A stretch of 64,000 nucleotides of DNA from Cytobacillus firmus (GCF_023657595.1 NZ_CP098323.1:3372001-3436000); one strand, 5' to 3'; shown: positions 9,142 to 18,471, counted from the first letter of the stretch. Numbers and translations: made by a program. Notes: a model not told the origin generated them from the sequence alone.

Positions 9142-9834
9142 TTATGATTGCTGAGCATAATACACTTCTTCGAATGGCTGAACCACTACAAATCCGCTGC
9201 CTGAGAACTTCATTTGGATCGACTCCCCGCTCCCTCTTCCAAGAAACGTTTTAAAGGAGATATCTGTTACGAATTCCGGCTGCAGTGACCCTGACCATGC
9301 AACTGTCGCATTTGGATCGGTATATACGGGATTATCAGGAGTAACTAAAAGTGTCAGGGGCTCATAGTGAGAAGTAATAGCCACCATTCCCGTCCCTTCT
9401 AAACGGACATTGAACAAGCCCCCTGCAAGCATGCCTGCCATCCTTTTCATTAATTTAATATCCCAGCTGATGGAAGGCTCGAAAGCAAGGAGATCATTCC
9501 CATTTACAAAGATGGAATCCCCCTCAAGATTCAGGATTGAAATCTTTTTCCCCTGGTCTGCAAGGTACAGCTTTCCGTTGCCTGTTGCTTTCATTAATGC
9601 TGTGCCTTCTCCAGTAAGTGCCTTTTTGAACATCTTTCCTAAGCCATGCTCGAGAATGCCTTCGCGCTCAAACTTTATCTGGCCGCGGTAGGAAACCATC
9701 CCGCCTGCTTTAGCCCAAACCTGGCTGGTTAAATTAATTTCGAGCATCCTTGATGTTTCCAGTTCAAACAGCCCTTCACCTTTATCCTGCTGTTTCGTCT
9801 GGTTTACAAACTCTTCAATTGAATATCTGCTCAT
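9142..9834 (-). CDS. AIM24 family protein
   Basis: A 230-residue soluble protein of the AIM24 family, a double-psi/TRAP-like beta fold. The glycine-rich repeating strands are visible (VWAKAGGMVSYRG, GEGTALMKATGNGKLYLAD, MAGMLAGGLFNVRLEGTG, FLGRGSGESIQMKFSGSG). Bacterial members are uncharacterised; the fungal namesake is mitochondrial. It starts 7 bases after the stop of the methyltransferase gene, with GGATG in the intervening sequence, so the two form an operon. No function can be assigned from sequence. Confidence 0.85.
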   Translation of the reverse strand: MSRYSIEEFVNQTKQQDKGEGLFELETSRMLEINLTSQVWAKAGGMVSYRGQIKFEREGILEHGLGKMFKKALTGEGTALMKATGNGKLYLADQGKKISILNLEGDSIFVNGNDLLAFEPSISWDIKLMKRMAGMLAGGLFNVRLEGTGMVAITSHYEPLTLLVTPDNPVYTDPNATVAWSGSLQPEFVTDISFKTFLGRGSGESIQMKFSGSGFVVVQPFEEVYYAQQS

Positions 9835-9841
9835 TCTCTTT

Positions 9842-10534
9842 TCATCCTTTCATTTCCCTGTTTTCAAGCATAAAGACCCACATAAAAGATAATGATTGCT
9901 TTAGCTCATCAGTCAGCGATCCTTTTGAAAGCTGCTCTGATGCTTTTTTATAAACACCCAGTTCATCAATCTTCAACCATCCGTTTTCATTTGCAAGCTG
10001 TTCAAATTCCCATGGCATCATGGTATTGCAGATAACTTTTTCCTTATAAAGTCTGCGGTAGCTGTTAGCCCGGGGGGCGGCTGTGGGGCCAAGAATCCCT
10101 ATACACGCTCTTCCTCCCGGCTTAACTATTCGCTGAATTTCCTGTAAAACATCCAGCGGGCTTTCAGTCCATTCCAAGGAATTAATGGCAAGAATCGAAT
10201 CAAACGCATTTTCCTCAAGTGAAAGATTAGAAATGTCTTCTTTCTTAAACACCGCATCAGTTTCAGCGTTTAATTTTTCAGCTTTATGTATCATCTCTTC
10301 TGAGACATCAATCCCAGTAACTCTATAGCCAGCCAAAGCAAGCTTGTATGAACCGTAACCATCTCCGCAACCAAGATCACAAACAGCAGATCCTTTTTTG
10401 ACATGCTTTTCGAAGAAGGAGATGATATCCTTTCGGCTTCCTTCCTCCCACATTGCCCTGCTCTTTGCATTCCATGATTCCGAATTATTATCCCAAAGCT
10501 TCTCTGCTTCTGCAGACCAATTAAAAGTACTCAT
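9842..10534 (-). CDS. Class I SAM-dependent methyltransferase
   Basis: A 230-residue protein with the Rossmann-fold SAM-binding motif VCDLGCGDGYGSYKLA near residue 55, the acidic GIDVSEEMIHKA that contacts the ribose, and motif IV as SILAINSLEWTESPLDVL. Closest in appearance to small-molecule methyltransferases of the UbiE/type-11 group; the substrate is unknown. The start is ATG at 10534 with GGAGGG 5 bases upstream, not the longer form at 10582. Co-transcribed with the AIM24 gene. Confidence 0.85.
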   Translation of the reverse strand: MSTFNWSAEAEKLWDNNSESWNAKSRAMWEEGSRKDIISFFEKHVKKGSAVCDLGCGDGYGSYKLALAGYRVTGIDVSEEMIHKAEKLNAETDAVFKKEDISNLSLEENAFDSILAINSLEWTESPLDVLQEIQRIVKPGGRACIGILGPTAAPRANSYRRLYKEKVICNTMMPWEFEQLANENGWLKIDELGVYKKASEQLSKGSLTDELKQSLSFMWVFMLENREMKG

Positions 10535-10678
10535 TTTATCCCTCCGTCTTTGAATACGATTGTTCAATAAAAAAGTTCCCAATATTTTAAATTCGCTAAG
10601 ATTCTCAAAAATACCTCTGATTATAAAATGGTAAAAACGTCAACAATATTAATAGAAAATGAATAAGGAGAGTTTTGT

Positions 10679-10897
10679 ATGAACGGCGAGCAGCTGACAG
10701 CAGTCTACCGCAACAATAATGGTGAAATAATTTCCTTCCAGACTTCCGGAGGACGGATTATTTCTTATCGCAAAGCACTAATGGAGGCTGAGAACGGTGT
10801 AATTGAGGGGATCCATATTGATGAAAACGAAGACGGCTCTATGCAGCTGAATCCTTCCGATTCGTCATCTTTTGATGATTTTCCAAGCCTCTATTAA
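10679..10897 (+). CDS. DUF3892 domain protein
   Basis: A 72-residue protein whose first two-thirds (LTAVYRNNNGEIISFQTSGG, ISYRKALMEAENGVIEGIHI) match the DUF3892 pattern of a small beta sheet plus helix; the tail is acidic and serine-rich. The family is widespread in Firmicutes with no established role. AAGGAGAG sits 8 bases before the ATG. Transcribed alone and divergently from the methyltransferase gene. Confidence 0.8.
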   Translation: MNGEQLTAVYRNNNGEIISFQTSGGRIISYRKALMEAENGVIEGIHIDENEDGSMQLNPSDSSSFDDFPSLY

Positions 10898-10911
10898 TAT
10901 TGCGAAACATG

Positions 10912-10942
10912 AAAAAACCTGACTTATAGCAGTCAGGTTTTT
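10912..10942. terminator. Bidirectional terminator between the DUF3892 gene and mntR
   Basis: AAAACCTGACT and AGTCAGGTTTT form a symmetrical stem with a short TATAGC loop, flanked by A-run and T-run, so it can serve both convergent genes. Its last bases overlap the mntR stop codon. Confidence 0.85.
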
Positions 10943-11366
10943 ACTGTTCTTCTTCATTTTTACGCTGAATTTCCCTCAGCACTCCGATGCGGCTGTCATC
11001 CTCTTCAAAAAATTGAACCAGGTCGCCAACCCGGTCGATGGCATCCCAGCTCAGGTGATGTTCGATGCCTTCCACATCTTCATAAATGTTTTCTTCTTTG
11101 ACTCCAATAATACGCAGTAGCTGTTCTAAAAGTTCATGCCGATATACAAGCCTCTTGCCGATTTTTTTCCCTTTTGGCGTTAATATAAGCCCGCGGTATT
11201 TTTCATAAACAAGATACTCATCTTTATCTAACTTCTGAACCATTTTTGTCACAGAAGATGGATGCACAGAAAGAGCCTCAGCAATATCAGAAACCCTCGC
11301 ATATCCTTTATCTTCAATTAACATATATATTTGTTCAATGTAATCTTCCATACTTGGTGTTGGCAT
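10941..11366 (-). CDS. mntR: Manganese-responsive transcriptional repressor MntR
   Basis: A 141-residue DtxR-family regulator. Every manganese ligand known from B. subtilis MntR is at the same position: Asp8, Glu11, His77, Glu99, Glu102 and His103. An N-terminal winged helix-turn-helix ([20 protein letters not shown]) precedes the dimerisation domain, and as in MntR there is no SH3 domain. It represses manganese uptake genes; none lie in this window. ATG start with AGGAGG 8 bases upstream. Dispersed repeat B begins only about 20 bases upstream of the start codon, so the native promoter has been displaced or is inside the repeat. Confidence 0.96.
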   Translation of the reverse strand: MPTPSMEDYIEQIYMLIEDKGYARVSDIAEALSVHPSSVTKMVQKLDKDEYLVYEKYRGLILTPKGKKIGKRLVYRHELLEQLLRIIGVKEENIYEDVEGIEHHLSWDAIDRVGDLVQFFEEDDSRIGVLREIQRKNEEEQ

Positions 11367-11386
11367 TACGCAACCTCCTGCCAATT

Positions 11387-11635
11387 AGAAAAGCGCAAGC
11401 GCCTTGCCCACCCCCGACAAGCACAAGACAAGCCTCTCAGAAAGGCGTTCTTTGCCTTTTTGGGAGGAGTGCCCGAAATGTGGAGGCGACTGCCCTGGGA
11501 CGACAGGCATAAGACGGTTCCTGGAAGAAGGCGTTCTTCCTTCTGTAAGGAAACGGCTTATGACCCCGAGTCCCTAGGAGCCGAAACAAGACAAGCTTGT
11601 GACCTCGAGGGGGTAGGCGCTGGAGCTAGACAGTT
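11387..11635. repeat. Dispersed repeat B, copy 1 (about 250 bp)
   Basis: A non-coding element beginning AGAAAAGCGCAAGCGCC and ending GGCGCTGGAGCTAGACAGTT. Shared blocks with copy 2 at 17159-17556 are GGCGTTCTTTGCCTTTTTGG, GAAATGTGGAGGCGACTGC, CCTAGGAGCCGAAACAAGAC and TTGTGACCTCGAGGGGG. It has short inverted ends (AGCGCC/GGCGCT) but no ORF that looks genuine. A stub, AGAAAAGCGCAGAGCGC, occurs again at about 11669. The remaining gene-free bases to 11783 show nothing else. Confidence 0.85.
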
Positions 11636-11783
11636 CTCAAAATTCAAAGATACAAATTCAGATATTATTAGAAAAGCGCAGAGCGCATGTTCACTTTATA
11701 TCTTTCTTAAATAAATATTAGACTTTAACGATTTTACTACAGTTGGAAAATGGAGACAAGGAAATATACTGCATCTGGCTTAT

Positions 11784-13946
11784 TCAGGCCTTTTGCGGGA
11801 AGAGAAATTTAACTCTGTTTTCCTGTCGGTCCCAGGATAATTTAGCAGAGAATGTTTTATCTTTTCCTTTGCTTGTAAATCCTTCGACTAATTCTGTTTC
11901 TCCATCCTTTAATAGCTGTTTGAGCATTTTTTGAGTTATTGTCTTGCCCATAATGCTTTTGGAAATAGTGAAAGTGCATTTGGTTTTATTATAATTGGAG
12001 CAGCCATAAAAGCTTCCTTTATCCACAACTTTACCATCACACAGCATGCATTTGCCCAGATTGGCTGACCTTTTTTGTTTGAATTTCCCAGGGATGAATC
12101 CCTCTTTGTCTTCTTCTGAGAATGCCCACTTTCCAGAATGTTCAATGGAGGCAGAGATTAAATGTCCTACCATTTTATTGGTCTGCTCCATGAATTGTTT
12201 CGGGGATGCCTGCCCATCTGAAATGTCCTTCAGCCGCTGTTCCCACTTGGCAGTCATTTCAGGGGAAGCAAGTATCTCTGTTCCTATCGCTTCTATAAGG
12301 ATTTTTGCTTTTGAGTTTGCATATACAAGATTCTTCTTTATATCAATGTATTTGCGCTCCTTCAGCATGGTAATGATTCCCGCTCTTGTGGCTTCCGTTC
12401 CCAGGCCTTCTGTTTTCATTAGAACCTTTTCGAGTTCCTTATCCTCGATCTGCTTCCCGGCCGATTTCATGAGTGTAATCAGCTGGCCTTCGGTATACCT
12501 TTTGGGCGGCTGGGTTTTGCTTTCTTTTACATCGGCCTTTAACACTGTTCCCTGGTCGCCAGCCTGCAATAAAGGCAGAATCGGTTCCTTTTCCTTCTCC
12601 TGCTGCGGAATCACTTTTCTCCAGCCCTCTTCAAGCTGTACTTTTCCCTTGGATAGGAACAATGCCCTTCCGTCAACCAGGGTTTTTATAGTTGTATATT
12701 CTGATACAGCTTTTCCATAATGGGCAGCTATTAAGCTCCTTACGATCAGATCATAGAGAATTTTTTCATCCAAAGATAATCTTCCCAGGTCCGGCACCTG
12801 TTCCGTCGGTATGATGGCATAGTGATCCGTTACCTTTTTGTCATTCACAAACCGTTTATTATGCAATATGGAGCTTATAGGCAGAGGGAAGAATTCCTTA
12901 TACTCCTCTTTTGCTTCCATTTTTCTGAGGATTTCCGGAAACATTTCCGCTTCTCCTTCTGTTACATGCCTGGAGTCTGAACGGGGATATGATACGATTC
13001 CTTTTTGATAGAGCTTCTGCAGTACATCAAGTGTTTTTTTAGGCGGGAACTTGAACCTGCGGTTGGCTTCCGCCTGCAATGCCGAAAGATTATAAAGCAT
13101 CGGCGGCAGGAATTCTTTTTTTTCAGCTTGCACATCTTCTATCTGTGCCTCTTTATCTCTGCAAAATGCCGCAATTTTTTCGGCAAGCTCTTTGGTTTTA
13201 ATTCTGGTCTCACCATCTTTTTCCCACTTGCCGGTATATTTTTTCCCGTCCACTTTAAACTGTGCATTTACCTCCCAGAAAGGTTCGGAAACAAAATTCT
13301 GAATTTCCTGTTCTCTCTTTACAATTAAAGCAAGAGTTGGGGTCTGAACCCTTCCTACTGAAAAAACATCCGAGAAACCTTTCTGCTGCAGAAGAAGACT
13401 GTATAAACGCGAAGCATTCATCCCAACGACCCAGTCGGCACATGCTCTCGTATAGGCTTCATAATATAAATTCCTTGTGTCACTTTCATCCAGCAGGGCA
13501 AGGAACCCTTCCTTTATGGCCTTTGGAGTCAAAGAAGAGATCCAGAGCCTTTTCATAGGCACTCTTGATCCGGTAAGCCTTAGAATGTTCCGGATGATAA
13601 GCTCTCCTTCTCTCCCTGCATCGCCCGCATGGATAATTTCTGTTAAATCAGGATTAGAAGCAAGCTGTTTGATTATATTAAATTGCTTTGCTTTATCCTT
13701 TGTCACTTCATATTGAAATTGCTCCGGAATGATCGGCAATGTGTCCAATGACCATTTTTTCCAGTCCTTTTTGTATTTTTCAGGGGCAGACAGCTGGCAT
13801 AGGTGGCCTATAGCCCAGGTAACATGAGCCCCCTGGGGGAATATATCATTTGGAAAGATTTCAATATATCCCTGGTGTTTCTTCATTTTAAAAATAGAAG
13901 CCAGCGTCATACCCTGATCGGGCTTTTCCGCGATTATCAGTTTCAT
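11784..13946 (-). CDS. topB: DNA topoisomerase III
   Basis: A 720-residue type IA topoisomerase that relaxes and decatenates DNA by single-strand passage. The TOPRIM domain is at the N-terminus (KLIIAEKPDQG; HAGDAGREGELI for the acidic metal site). The catalytic Tyr lies in GIVSYPRSDSRHV near residue 320. The C-terminus carries a Cys pattern (CMLCDGKVVDKG, GCSNYNKTKC) like a zinc ribbon. Length fits B. subtilis TopB (727). It ends close to repeat B and I see no convincing terminator. Confidence 0.96.
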   Translation of the reverse strand: MKLIIAEKPDQGMTLASIFKMKKHQGYIEIFPNDIFPQGAHVTWAIGHLCQLSAPEKYKKDWKKWSLDTLPIIPEQFQYEVTKDKAKQFNIIKQLASNPDLTEIIHAGDAGREGELIIRNILRLTGSRVPMKRLWISSLTPKAIKEGFLALLDESDTRNLYYEAYTRACADWVVGMNASRLYSLLLQQKGFSDVFSVGRVQTPTLALIVKREQEIQNFVSEPFWEVNAQFKVDGKKYTGKWEKDGETRIKTKELAEKIAAFCRDKEAQIEDVQAEKKEFLPPMLYNLSALQAEANRRFKFPPKKTLDVLQKLYQKGIVSYPRSDSRHVTEGEAEMFPEILRKMEAKEEYKEFFPLPISSILHNKRFVNDKKVTDHYAIIPTEQVPDLGRLSLDEKILYDLIVRSLIAAHYGKAVSEYTTIKTLVDGRALFLSKGKVQLEEGWRKVIPQQEKEKEPILPLLQAGDQGTVLKADVKESKTQPPKRYTEGQLITLMKSAGKQIEDKELEKVLMKTEGLGTEATRAGIITMLKERKYIDIKKNLVYANSKAKILIEAIGTEILASPEMTAKWEQRLKDISDGQASPKQFMEQTNKMVGHLISASIEHSGKWAFSEEDKEGFIPGKFKQKRSANLGKCMLCDGKVVDKGSFYGCSNYNKTKCTFTISKSIMGKTITQKMLKQLLKDGETELVEGFTSKGKDKTFSAKLSWDRQENRVKFLFPQKA

Positions 13947-14077
13947 ACTTTAGCTCCCTTTGTTGTAAAACAAAATATAGACATCTATTTTAATATTAAC
14001 CTAAAAATTTAGCAAAAGGAGTTAAAATACCTTTATAGTTATGAAATTTTTAAAACAATCGTGTTCCGCTAAGCAAA

Positions 14078-14108
14078 TAAAAGAAGAACCCCTGACAGGA
14101 TTCTCCTC
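14078..14108 (-). terminator. Terminator of the pullulanase gene
   Basis: On the minus strand AGAATCC and GGGTTCT, with G-U pairs, form a stem around TGTCAG, followed by TCTTTTATTT, directly behind the stop codon. Confidence 0.6.
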
Positions 14109-14114
14109 CGTTAC

Positions 14115-17036
14115 TTATCTTTTTAGTATAAAGCTGGTTTGTGCGGGTACTTCAATTGTTTTTGACTTATATACCTTTAGGGTTCTAACCCCAGCTTGTT
14201 TTCCGTCTGCAAGCAAATGCCAAGGGCCCTTGCCCGGAAGTGATATTTTAACTGGTTTTGTATTCGCATTATGGATTACAACGATCTCTTTCGCCCTATC
14301 CTTCAGGCCTTTTGCATCCAGTCTGTAGGCCACCGTATTATCCGGGGCTTCAATGAAATGAAGCTTTGATTGAATATCCTCAGCTGTTGTCATTCTAAAG
14401 GATTTATAATGCTTTCTGAGCTTAATCAGACCTTTAAAATAGTCTACTTCCCCGCTGAATTCAGTTCGGCGGTCCCAGTCCAACTGATTTACACTGTCAG
14501 GGGATTTATAGCTGTTGTGATCCCCATACTTTGTCCGCATGAATTCCTGGCCAGCATGAACAAAGCTGACTCCTTGGGATGTCAGTATGATGGAAGAAGC
14601 CAATTTATGCATTTTCTTTTTGGATTCTTCCGCTGCATCCGGATTGGTCAGGTCAAGCTTATCCCAAAGAGTGTGGTTATCATGTGCCTCAGCATACGTA
14701 ACCGCCTGTTCAGGATCTTTGTATGTGGCCATTGCATCCGGATAATCCAATCCGGCTGCAATTCCTTGCTGTACAAAGCTTTCCATGCCTTGTTTGCCAT
14801 TTACAAAGCCCTTATCCAGTTCATTAAACACACTGCCTTTTAATCCATCCCGGATGCCATCATTGAAATGGCCAATGCCAGGCATATCTTCGGCATTTTT
14901 CTGATTGGCCTTCTTTTCAGCTGCCAGTGGAGTGTTTAAATCCCAGCCCTCACCAATGATAATGATAGTAGGATCAATATTATCCAATGCCTTTCTTACT
15001 TTATTCATTGTTTCAGTGTCATGAATGCCCATCAGATCGAAGCGGAATCCATCAAGATTATATTCCTCAGCCCAATAGGCAACAGAGTCGATAATAAATT
15101 TCTGCACCATTTTTCTTTCTGAAGCTGTATCATTGCCGACGCCTGTGCCATTGGCAAGTGTTCCATCTTCGTTATAGCGGAAATAGTAGCCTGGAACAAG
15201 CTTGTGGAAACTGGATTCATTTACTGCAAACACATGATTATACACAACATCCATTACAACTCGCAGCTGCTCATCATGGTATTCCTGAATCATAGTCTTC
15301 AATTCTGTAATTCTTGCCGCTGGATCATAAGGATCAGTAGAATAGGATCCTTCCGGCACATTATAGTTTTTAGGATCATAGCCCCAGTTATATTGAGGTT
15401 CGTCCAGTTTTGTTTCATCAACTGTCCGGTAGTCATAAATCGGAAGGAACTGAACATGTGTGACTCCAAGGTCTTTTATATGATTTAAACCTGTTTTTTC
15501 TCCTTTAGAATTTATGGTGCTTTTCTCAGCAGCCCCTAGGAACTTCCCCTTATGCTTAATGCCGCTGTCCTCATGAATTGAAAGGTCCCGTACATGAACT
15601 TCATAAATGATGGAGTCCTCTGGATTCTTTAACTCCGGCTTCTGTTTATTCCACTGTTTAGGATTGGTTGAGTCCAGGTCCATTACAACGCCCCTGTCGC
15701 CATTTACTGTTACTGCCCGGACATAGGGATCAGCGGCTTCTGTCCATTCTCCTCCAATTTTGACTTTATAATTGTAAATCAGCCCATTTTGATCACCTTT
15801 TAGAACAGTTGTCCAGGTTCCTTTTTCACCTCTTTTAAGAGGAAGTTCCTCAGCGGTCTGATCATCCCAGCTGTCATAAAGCACAATCAATGCTTCACTT
15901 GCTGTAGGGGCCCAAAGCCTGAAAGAGGTTTTATTTTTCGTATACTGATTTCCAAGCTTGCCATCATAATAGAAAGCCTCATCAAATTCATTTGATCTGA
16001 CAATCTCCCCTATCTTCACCTCTGCCTCTCCAAATGAAACTGCAGAGATTTTATAAGATTGCCTGAAATCCAGTTTATCTTCTGTTATCACTTTTACTTT
16101 ATTTGTAAAATTATTTTCCTCGTTCCCGTCATAAGGGACAACTTCTTTAATATCGGCATTGTCAATATTAATTATGGATTTCCAATCCCTCCACTGGAAA
16201 GGAAAATTGGTTTCAAGCGTAATCTGATTAAAAGTATCCATAGAAGCATTCACTATTTTTGGATCTTTTTCAATATACGCTGGATTGTAATAAATTCTTT
16301 CTGTTCCCTGAACAATCCATATTTCTGCATTCCCATTTTCATCGAACTTTGTAATAAAGCGATCACCAAATTCCTTGCCGGCCCAATCATTTCCTTCCAT
16401 GCTCTTCCTCACTATAAATCCGGCCTTTTTCATACCTTCCGGATTTTCAAGCTCAAACTCTGCAACTTTCCCAAAATCATCTTCTGCTGTAAAATCAACT
16501 CTTTTCCCATCCTTGCCTTCTGGCCATGTCCATAAATTCCAGCCTTCATAATTTCCGTCATATCGAAAGTAGTGGAGTTTTACCTTCACACGTTCAAATG
16601 CTGGAAAGTCTCTGTACTCACCATCAGGCGGTGATGTATATGTATGTTCATCGCCTGCTTTCACCCATACCTCATCATTGCCGCTCTTTACATTGATGAA
16701 TCGGTCCCCTCCATCTTTCTCCCAGCTGTCAGTGCGGACAATAAAACCAACTTCATCATGAATACCTTGCAGCACAACCTCTGCAATAAGTCCAAATTCA
16801 TCTTCACCAGTGAATTCAAAAACCTGGCCCTCGCCATCTTTAGGCCATACCCACAAATTCCAATCCTTTATTTCGCCCTCTTCAGGCTGATAATGGATGG
16901 TAACTGCTGTAGTCTGACCGGCCCCTTGTGTTGTTTTTTCGGCCGATGCAATCGTTTGCATAAATGGGAATAAAAAATTTGATGCAGCCAATATGATAGC
17001 TGCGGCCAGAAAAATAAACTGTTTAAACCCTTTCAA
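14115..17036 (-). CDS. pulA: Secreted type I pullulanase with two CBM41 modules
   Basis: A 973-residue alpha-1,6-glucan debranching enzyme. A signal peptide (residues 1-32, hydrophobic IFLAAAIILAASNFLFPF, cleavage near IASAEK) indicates export. Two tandem CBM41/PUD modules follow, each with a WNLWxWP motif (about residues 45-145 and 150-260), then an N-terminal beta domain and the GH13_14 barrel. The pullulanase signature YNWGYDPKNY, the nucleophile Asp in DGFRFDLMGIHD, the acid Glu in IIIGEGWD and the stabilising Asp in EAHDNHTLWD are intact. The start is TTG with AAAGGAGG upstream. A cre-like site overlaps the promoter, suggesting catabolite repression. Confidence 0.95.
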   Translation of the reverse strand: MKGFKQFIFLAAAIILAASNFLFPFMQTIASAEKTTQGAGQTTAVTIHYQPEEGEIKDWNLWVWPKDGEGQVFEFTGEDEFGLIAEVVLQGIHDEVGFIVRTDSWEKDGGDRFINVKSGNDEVWVKAGDEHTYTSPPDGEYRDFPAFERVKVKLHYFRYDGNYEGWNLWTWPEGKDGKRVDFTAEDDFGKVAEFELENPEGMKKAGFIVRKSMEGNDWAGKEFGDRFITKFDENGNAEIWIVQGTERIYYNPAYIEKDPKIVNASMDTFNQITLETNFPFQWRDWKSIINIDNADIKEVVPYDGNEENNFTNKVKVITEDKLDFRQSYKISAVSFGEAEVKIGEIVRSNEFDEAFYYDGKLGNQYTKNKTSFRLWAPTASEALIVLYDSWDDQTAEELPLKRGEKGTWTTVLKGDQNGLIYNYKVKIGGEWTEAADPYVRAVTVNGDRGVVMDLDSTNPKQWNKQKPELKNPEDSIIYEVHVRDLSIHEDSGIKHKGKFLGAAEKSTINSKGEKTGLNHIKDLGVTHVQFLPIYDYRTVDETKLDEPQYNWGYDPKNYNVPEGSYSTDPYDPAARITELKTMIQEYHDEQLRVVMDVVYNHVFAVNESSFHKLVPGYYFRYNEDGTLANGTGVGNDTASERKMVQKFIIDSVAYWAEEYNLDGFRFDLMGIHDTETMNKVRKALDNIDPTIIIIGEGWDLNTPLAAEKKANQKNAEDMPGIGHFNDGIRDGLKGSVFNELDKGFVNGKQGMESFVQQGIAAGLDYPDAMATYKDPEQAVTYAEAHDNHTLWDKLDLTNPDAAEESKKKMHKLASSIILTSQGVSFVHAGQEFMRTKYGDHNSYKSPDSVNQLDWDRRTEFSGEVDYFKGLIKLRKHYKSFRMTTAEDIQSKLHFIEAPDNTVAYRLDAKGLKDRAKEIVVIHNANTKPVKISLPGKGPWHLLADGKQAGVRTLKVYKSKTIEVPAQTSFILKR

Positions 17037-17075
17037 CCTAAGCCCTCCTTTATAAATTGTTTAAAGATTCCTGCA

Positions 17076-17109
17076 ATTATATATTAATCCAAAAGAGAAA
17101 GCGTTTGCA
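17076..17109 (-). promoter_or_regulatory. Pullulanase promoter region with cre-like CcpA site
   Basis: AGAAAGCGTTTGCA at 17096-17109 matches 12 of 14 positions of the cre consensus including the central CG. On the minus strand a TATAAT -10 hexamer lies at 17076-17081; the place of the -35 hexamer (about 17099-17104) is inside the cre-like site and is itself poor. CcpA bound here would block polymerase, which fits a starch-degrading gene. Confidence 0.55.
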
Positions 17110-17158
17110 TAAGGCGGAAGACTCTGTGATTTTTTACCTATTAAACCTGTTCACAATA

Positions 17159-17556
17159 AGAAAAGCCCAAGCGCCATGCCCACGAAGGAACGCAGACTAA
17201 GAACGCCACGTCCTCCCAAAAGCTGCCGCTTTTGGTCGTGCAATGTTTATGCTGACGAAGCCTTCCTTGTCCTGCGGGCCTAAAGCACAAGACGAGCCTC
17301 ATGGGAAGGCGTTCTTTGCCTTTTTGGGAGGGTTGTCCGAAATGTGGAGGCGACTGCTCAGGGAAGACTAGCATAAGAAGAGCCCTGCAAGAAGGTGTTC
17401 TTTCCTTCTGGAAGGGATTGGCTAGTCTTTCGGCCCTAGGAGCCGAAACAAGACAGACTTGTGACCTCGAGGGGGCAGGCGCTCCTCCTAAAAGCTAACG
17501 CTTTTAGTCCTGTGATGGGTATGCTGCCGAAGCGTTCCTTGTGGAGCTGAACAGTT
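17159..17556. repeat. Dispersed repeat B, copy 2 (about 400 bp, with internal extra segments)
   Basis: Same ends and internal blocks as the copy at 11387-11635, but longer: near the left end it contains an extra segment (AAGAACGCCACGTCCTCCC, AAAGCTGCCGCTTTTGGTCG, CTTCCTTGTCC) that also occurs at about 18870-18990 inside the tandem repeat C array, and near the right end a related AAAAGCTAACGCTTTTAGTC hairpin. Non-coding. Confidence 0.8.
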
Positions 17557-17588
17557 ATCTACGTACAAGTTTTATACTTTTTTATCTC

Positions 17589-17612
17589 TCAAAAAAAAAT
17601 CGGCATTTGCCG
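17589..17612 (-). terminator. Terminator of the following 96-residue gene
   Basis: On the minus strand ATCGGCA and TGCCGAT form a compact stem followed by nine T residues, immediately after the stop codon. Confidence 0.85.
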
Positions 17613-17613
17613 A

Positions 17614-17904
17614 TCATTCTTTATGATACCGCTTTATTGTAAGGTTCTTTTGAATGTACCATTTATCTTCTGTAACAATGTTTGAGACGGTCAATATCAT
17701 AGATGGTATTTTCTCGACACTAAAAACGATAATGCCTAATTGGTCATTCATAATGATAAAAGACTCTCCATGCGAATATTGCGGGAGATCCTTGCCAACC
17801 TGCAGAATGGAGCTTATAATGGCCTGCTTCTCCTCCGCTTCAATTTGGATGTTGGGTGAAAACCTCAAAATCCAATCCTGATCCTCAATCGAAAACCTGT
17901 ACAT
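17614..17904 (-). CDS. Uncharacterised 96-residue protein
   Basis: Soluble protein with no recognised domain. It begins MYRFSIEDQDWILRFSPNIQIEAEEKQ, with alternating strand-like segments (SFIIMNDQLGIIVFSVE, MILTVSNIV) and a basic tail. The ATG at 17904 is preceded by GGTGAGG at good distance; a GTG three codons upstream would sit directly on the ribosome binding site. It has its own strong terminator and is transcribed away from cspD. Confidence 0.7.
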   Translation of the reverse strand: MYRFSIEDQDWILRFSPNIQIEAEEKQAIISSILQVGKDLPQYSHGESFIIMNDQLGIIVFSVEKIPSMILTVSNIVTEDKWYIQKNLTIKRYHKE

Positions 17905-18067
17905 TTTCCTCACCCTTTAACAACAAGATAATTAATAATTCATATGAGAAAAACGATAATTTATGTTATCAGATCACAGCAGAAACTTTGTATTTTCCTC
18001 CCCAGCATAAAAAAGTAAAAATATTTAAAATATTTTAATGTTTTTTGTAAAAAAGGTGTTCATTTCC

Positions 18068-18096
18068 TTGACTGAAAGTGCCCATTCGTGTATATT
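18068..18096 (+). promoter_or_regulatory. cspD promoter and long 5' leader
   Basis: TTGACT-N17-TATATT, with a further TATAAT-like stretch overlapping the -10. It leaves an untranslated leader of about 120 bases before the cspD start, the length typical of cold-shock mRNAs whose leaders control stability and translation. Confidence 0.75.
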
Positions 18097-18222
18097 ATAA
18101 TCATCATTTAACAGAATATATTTCCGTTATTAGCTAAAAATATCTGCTTTATGTTTTGTTAGGTGGTAATATTCATCTAAGGCACCTGTTGTGTCTTGAA
18201 AGGCTTAGGAGGAAAAGTAAAC

Positions 18223-18423
18223 ATGCAAAACGGTAAAGTAAAATGGTTCAACAATGAAAAAGGTTTCGGTTTTATCGAAGTTGAAGGCGGAGACGATGTA
18301 TTCGTACACTTCACAGCTATCCAAGGTGATGGTTTCAAATCTTTAGAAGAAGGCCAGGAAGTTTCTTTTGAAATCGTTGAAGGAAACCGTGGACCTCAAG
18401 CTGCAAACGTTGTAAAACTATAA
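18223..18423 (+). CDS. cspD: Cold-shock protein CspD
   Basis: A 66-residue single cold-shock domain that binds single-stranded RNA and DNA and acts as an RNA chaperone. RNP1 (KGFGFIEV) and RNP2 (VFVHFTAI) are intact. The sequence begins [17 protein letters not shown], as in B. subtilis CspD rather than CspB or CspC. The start is the ATG at 18223, 7 bases after AGGAGGAAAAG; the earlier in-frame ATG is inside the leader. Flanked by its own promoter and terminator. Confidence 0.95.
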   Translation: MQNGKVKWFNNEKGFGFIEVEGGDDVFVHFTAIQGDGFKSLEEGQEVSFEIVEGNRGPQAANVVKL

Positions 18424-18440
18424 TTCAAATATAACGATAA

Positions 18441-18471
18441 AAAGGCTGGCATCTGCCAGCCTTTTATTTTT
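18441..18471 (+). terminator. cspD terminator
   Basis: AAAGGCTGGC and GCCAGCCTTT form a 10-bp stem with a short ATCT loop followed by TATTTTT. Confidence 0.9.

Noticed and set aside
11246..11714. ORFs of 88 and 127 codons on the plus strand
   Set aside because: They cover the 5' part of mntR in antisense and repeat B, start without ribosome binding sites, and the related repeat at 17.2 kb does not keep the frame.
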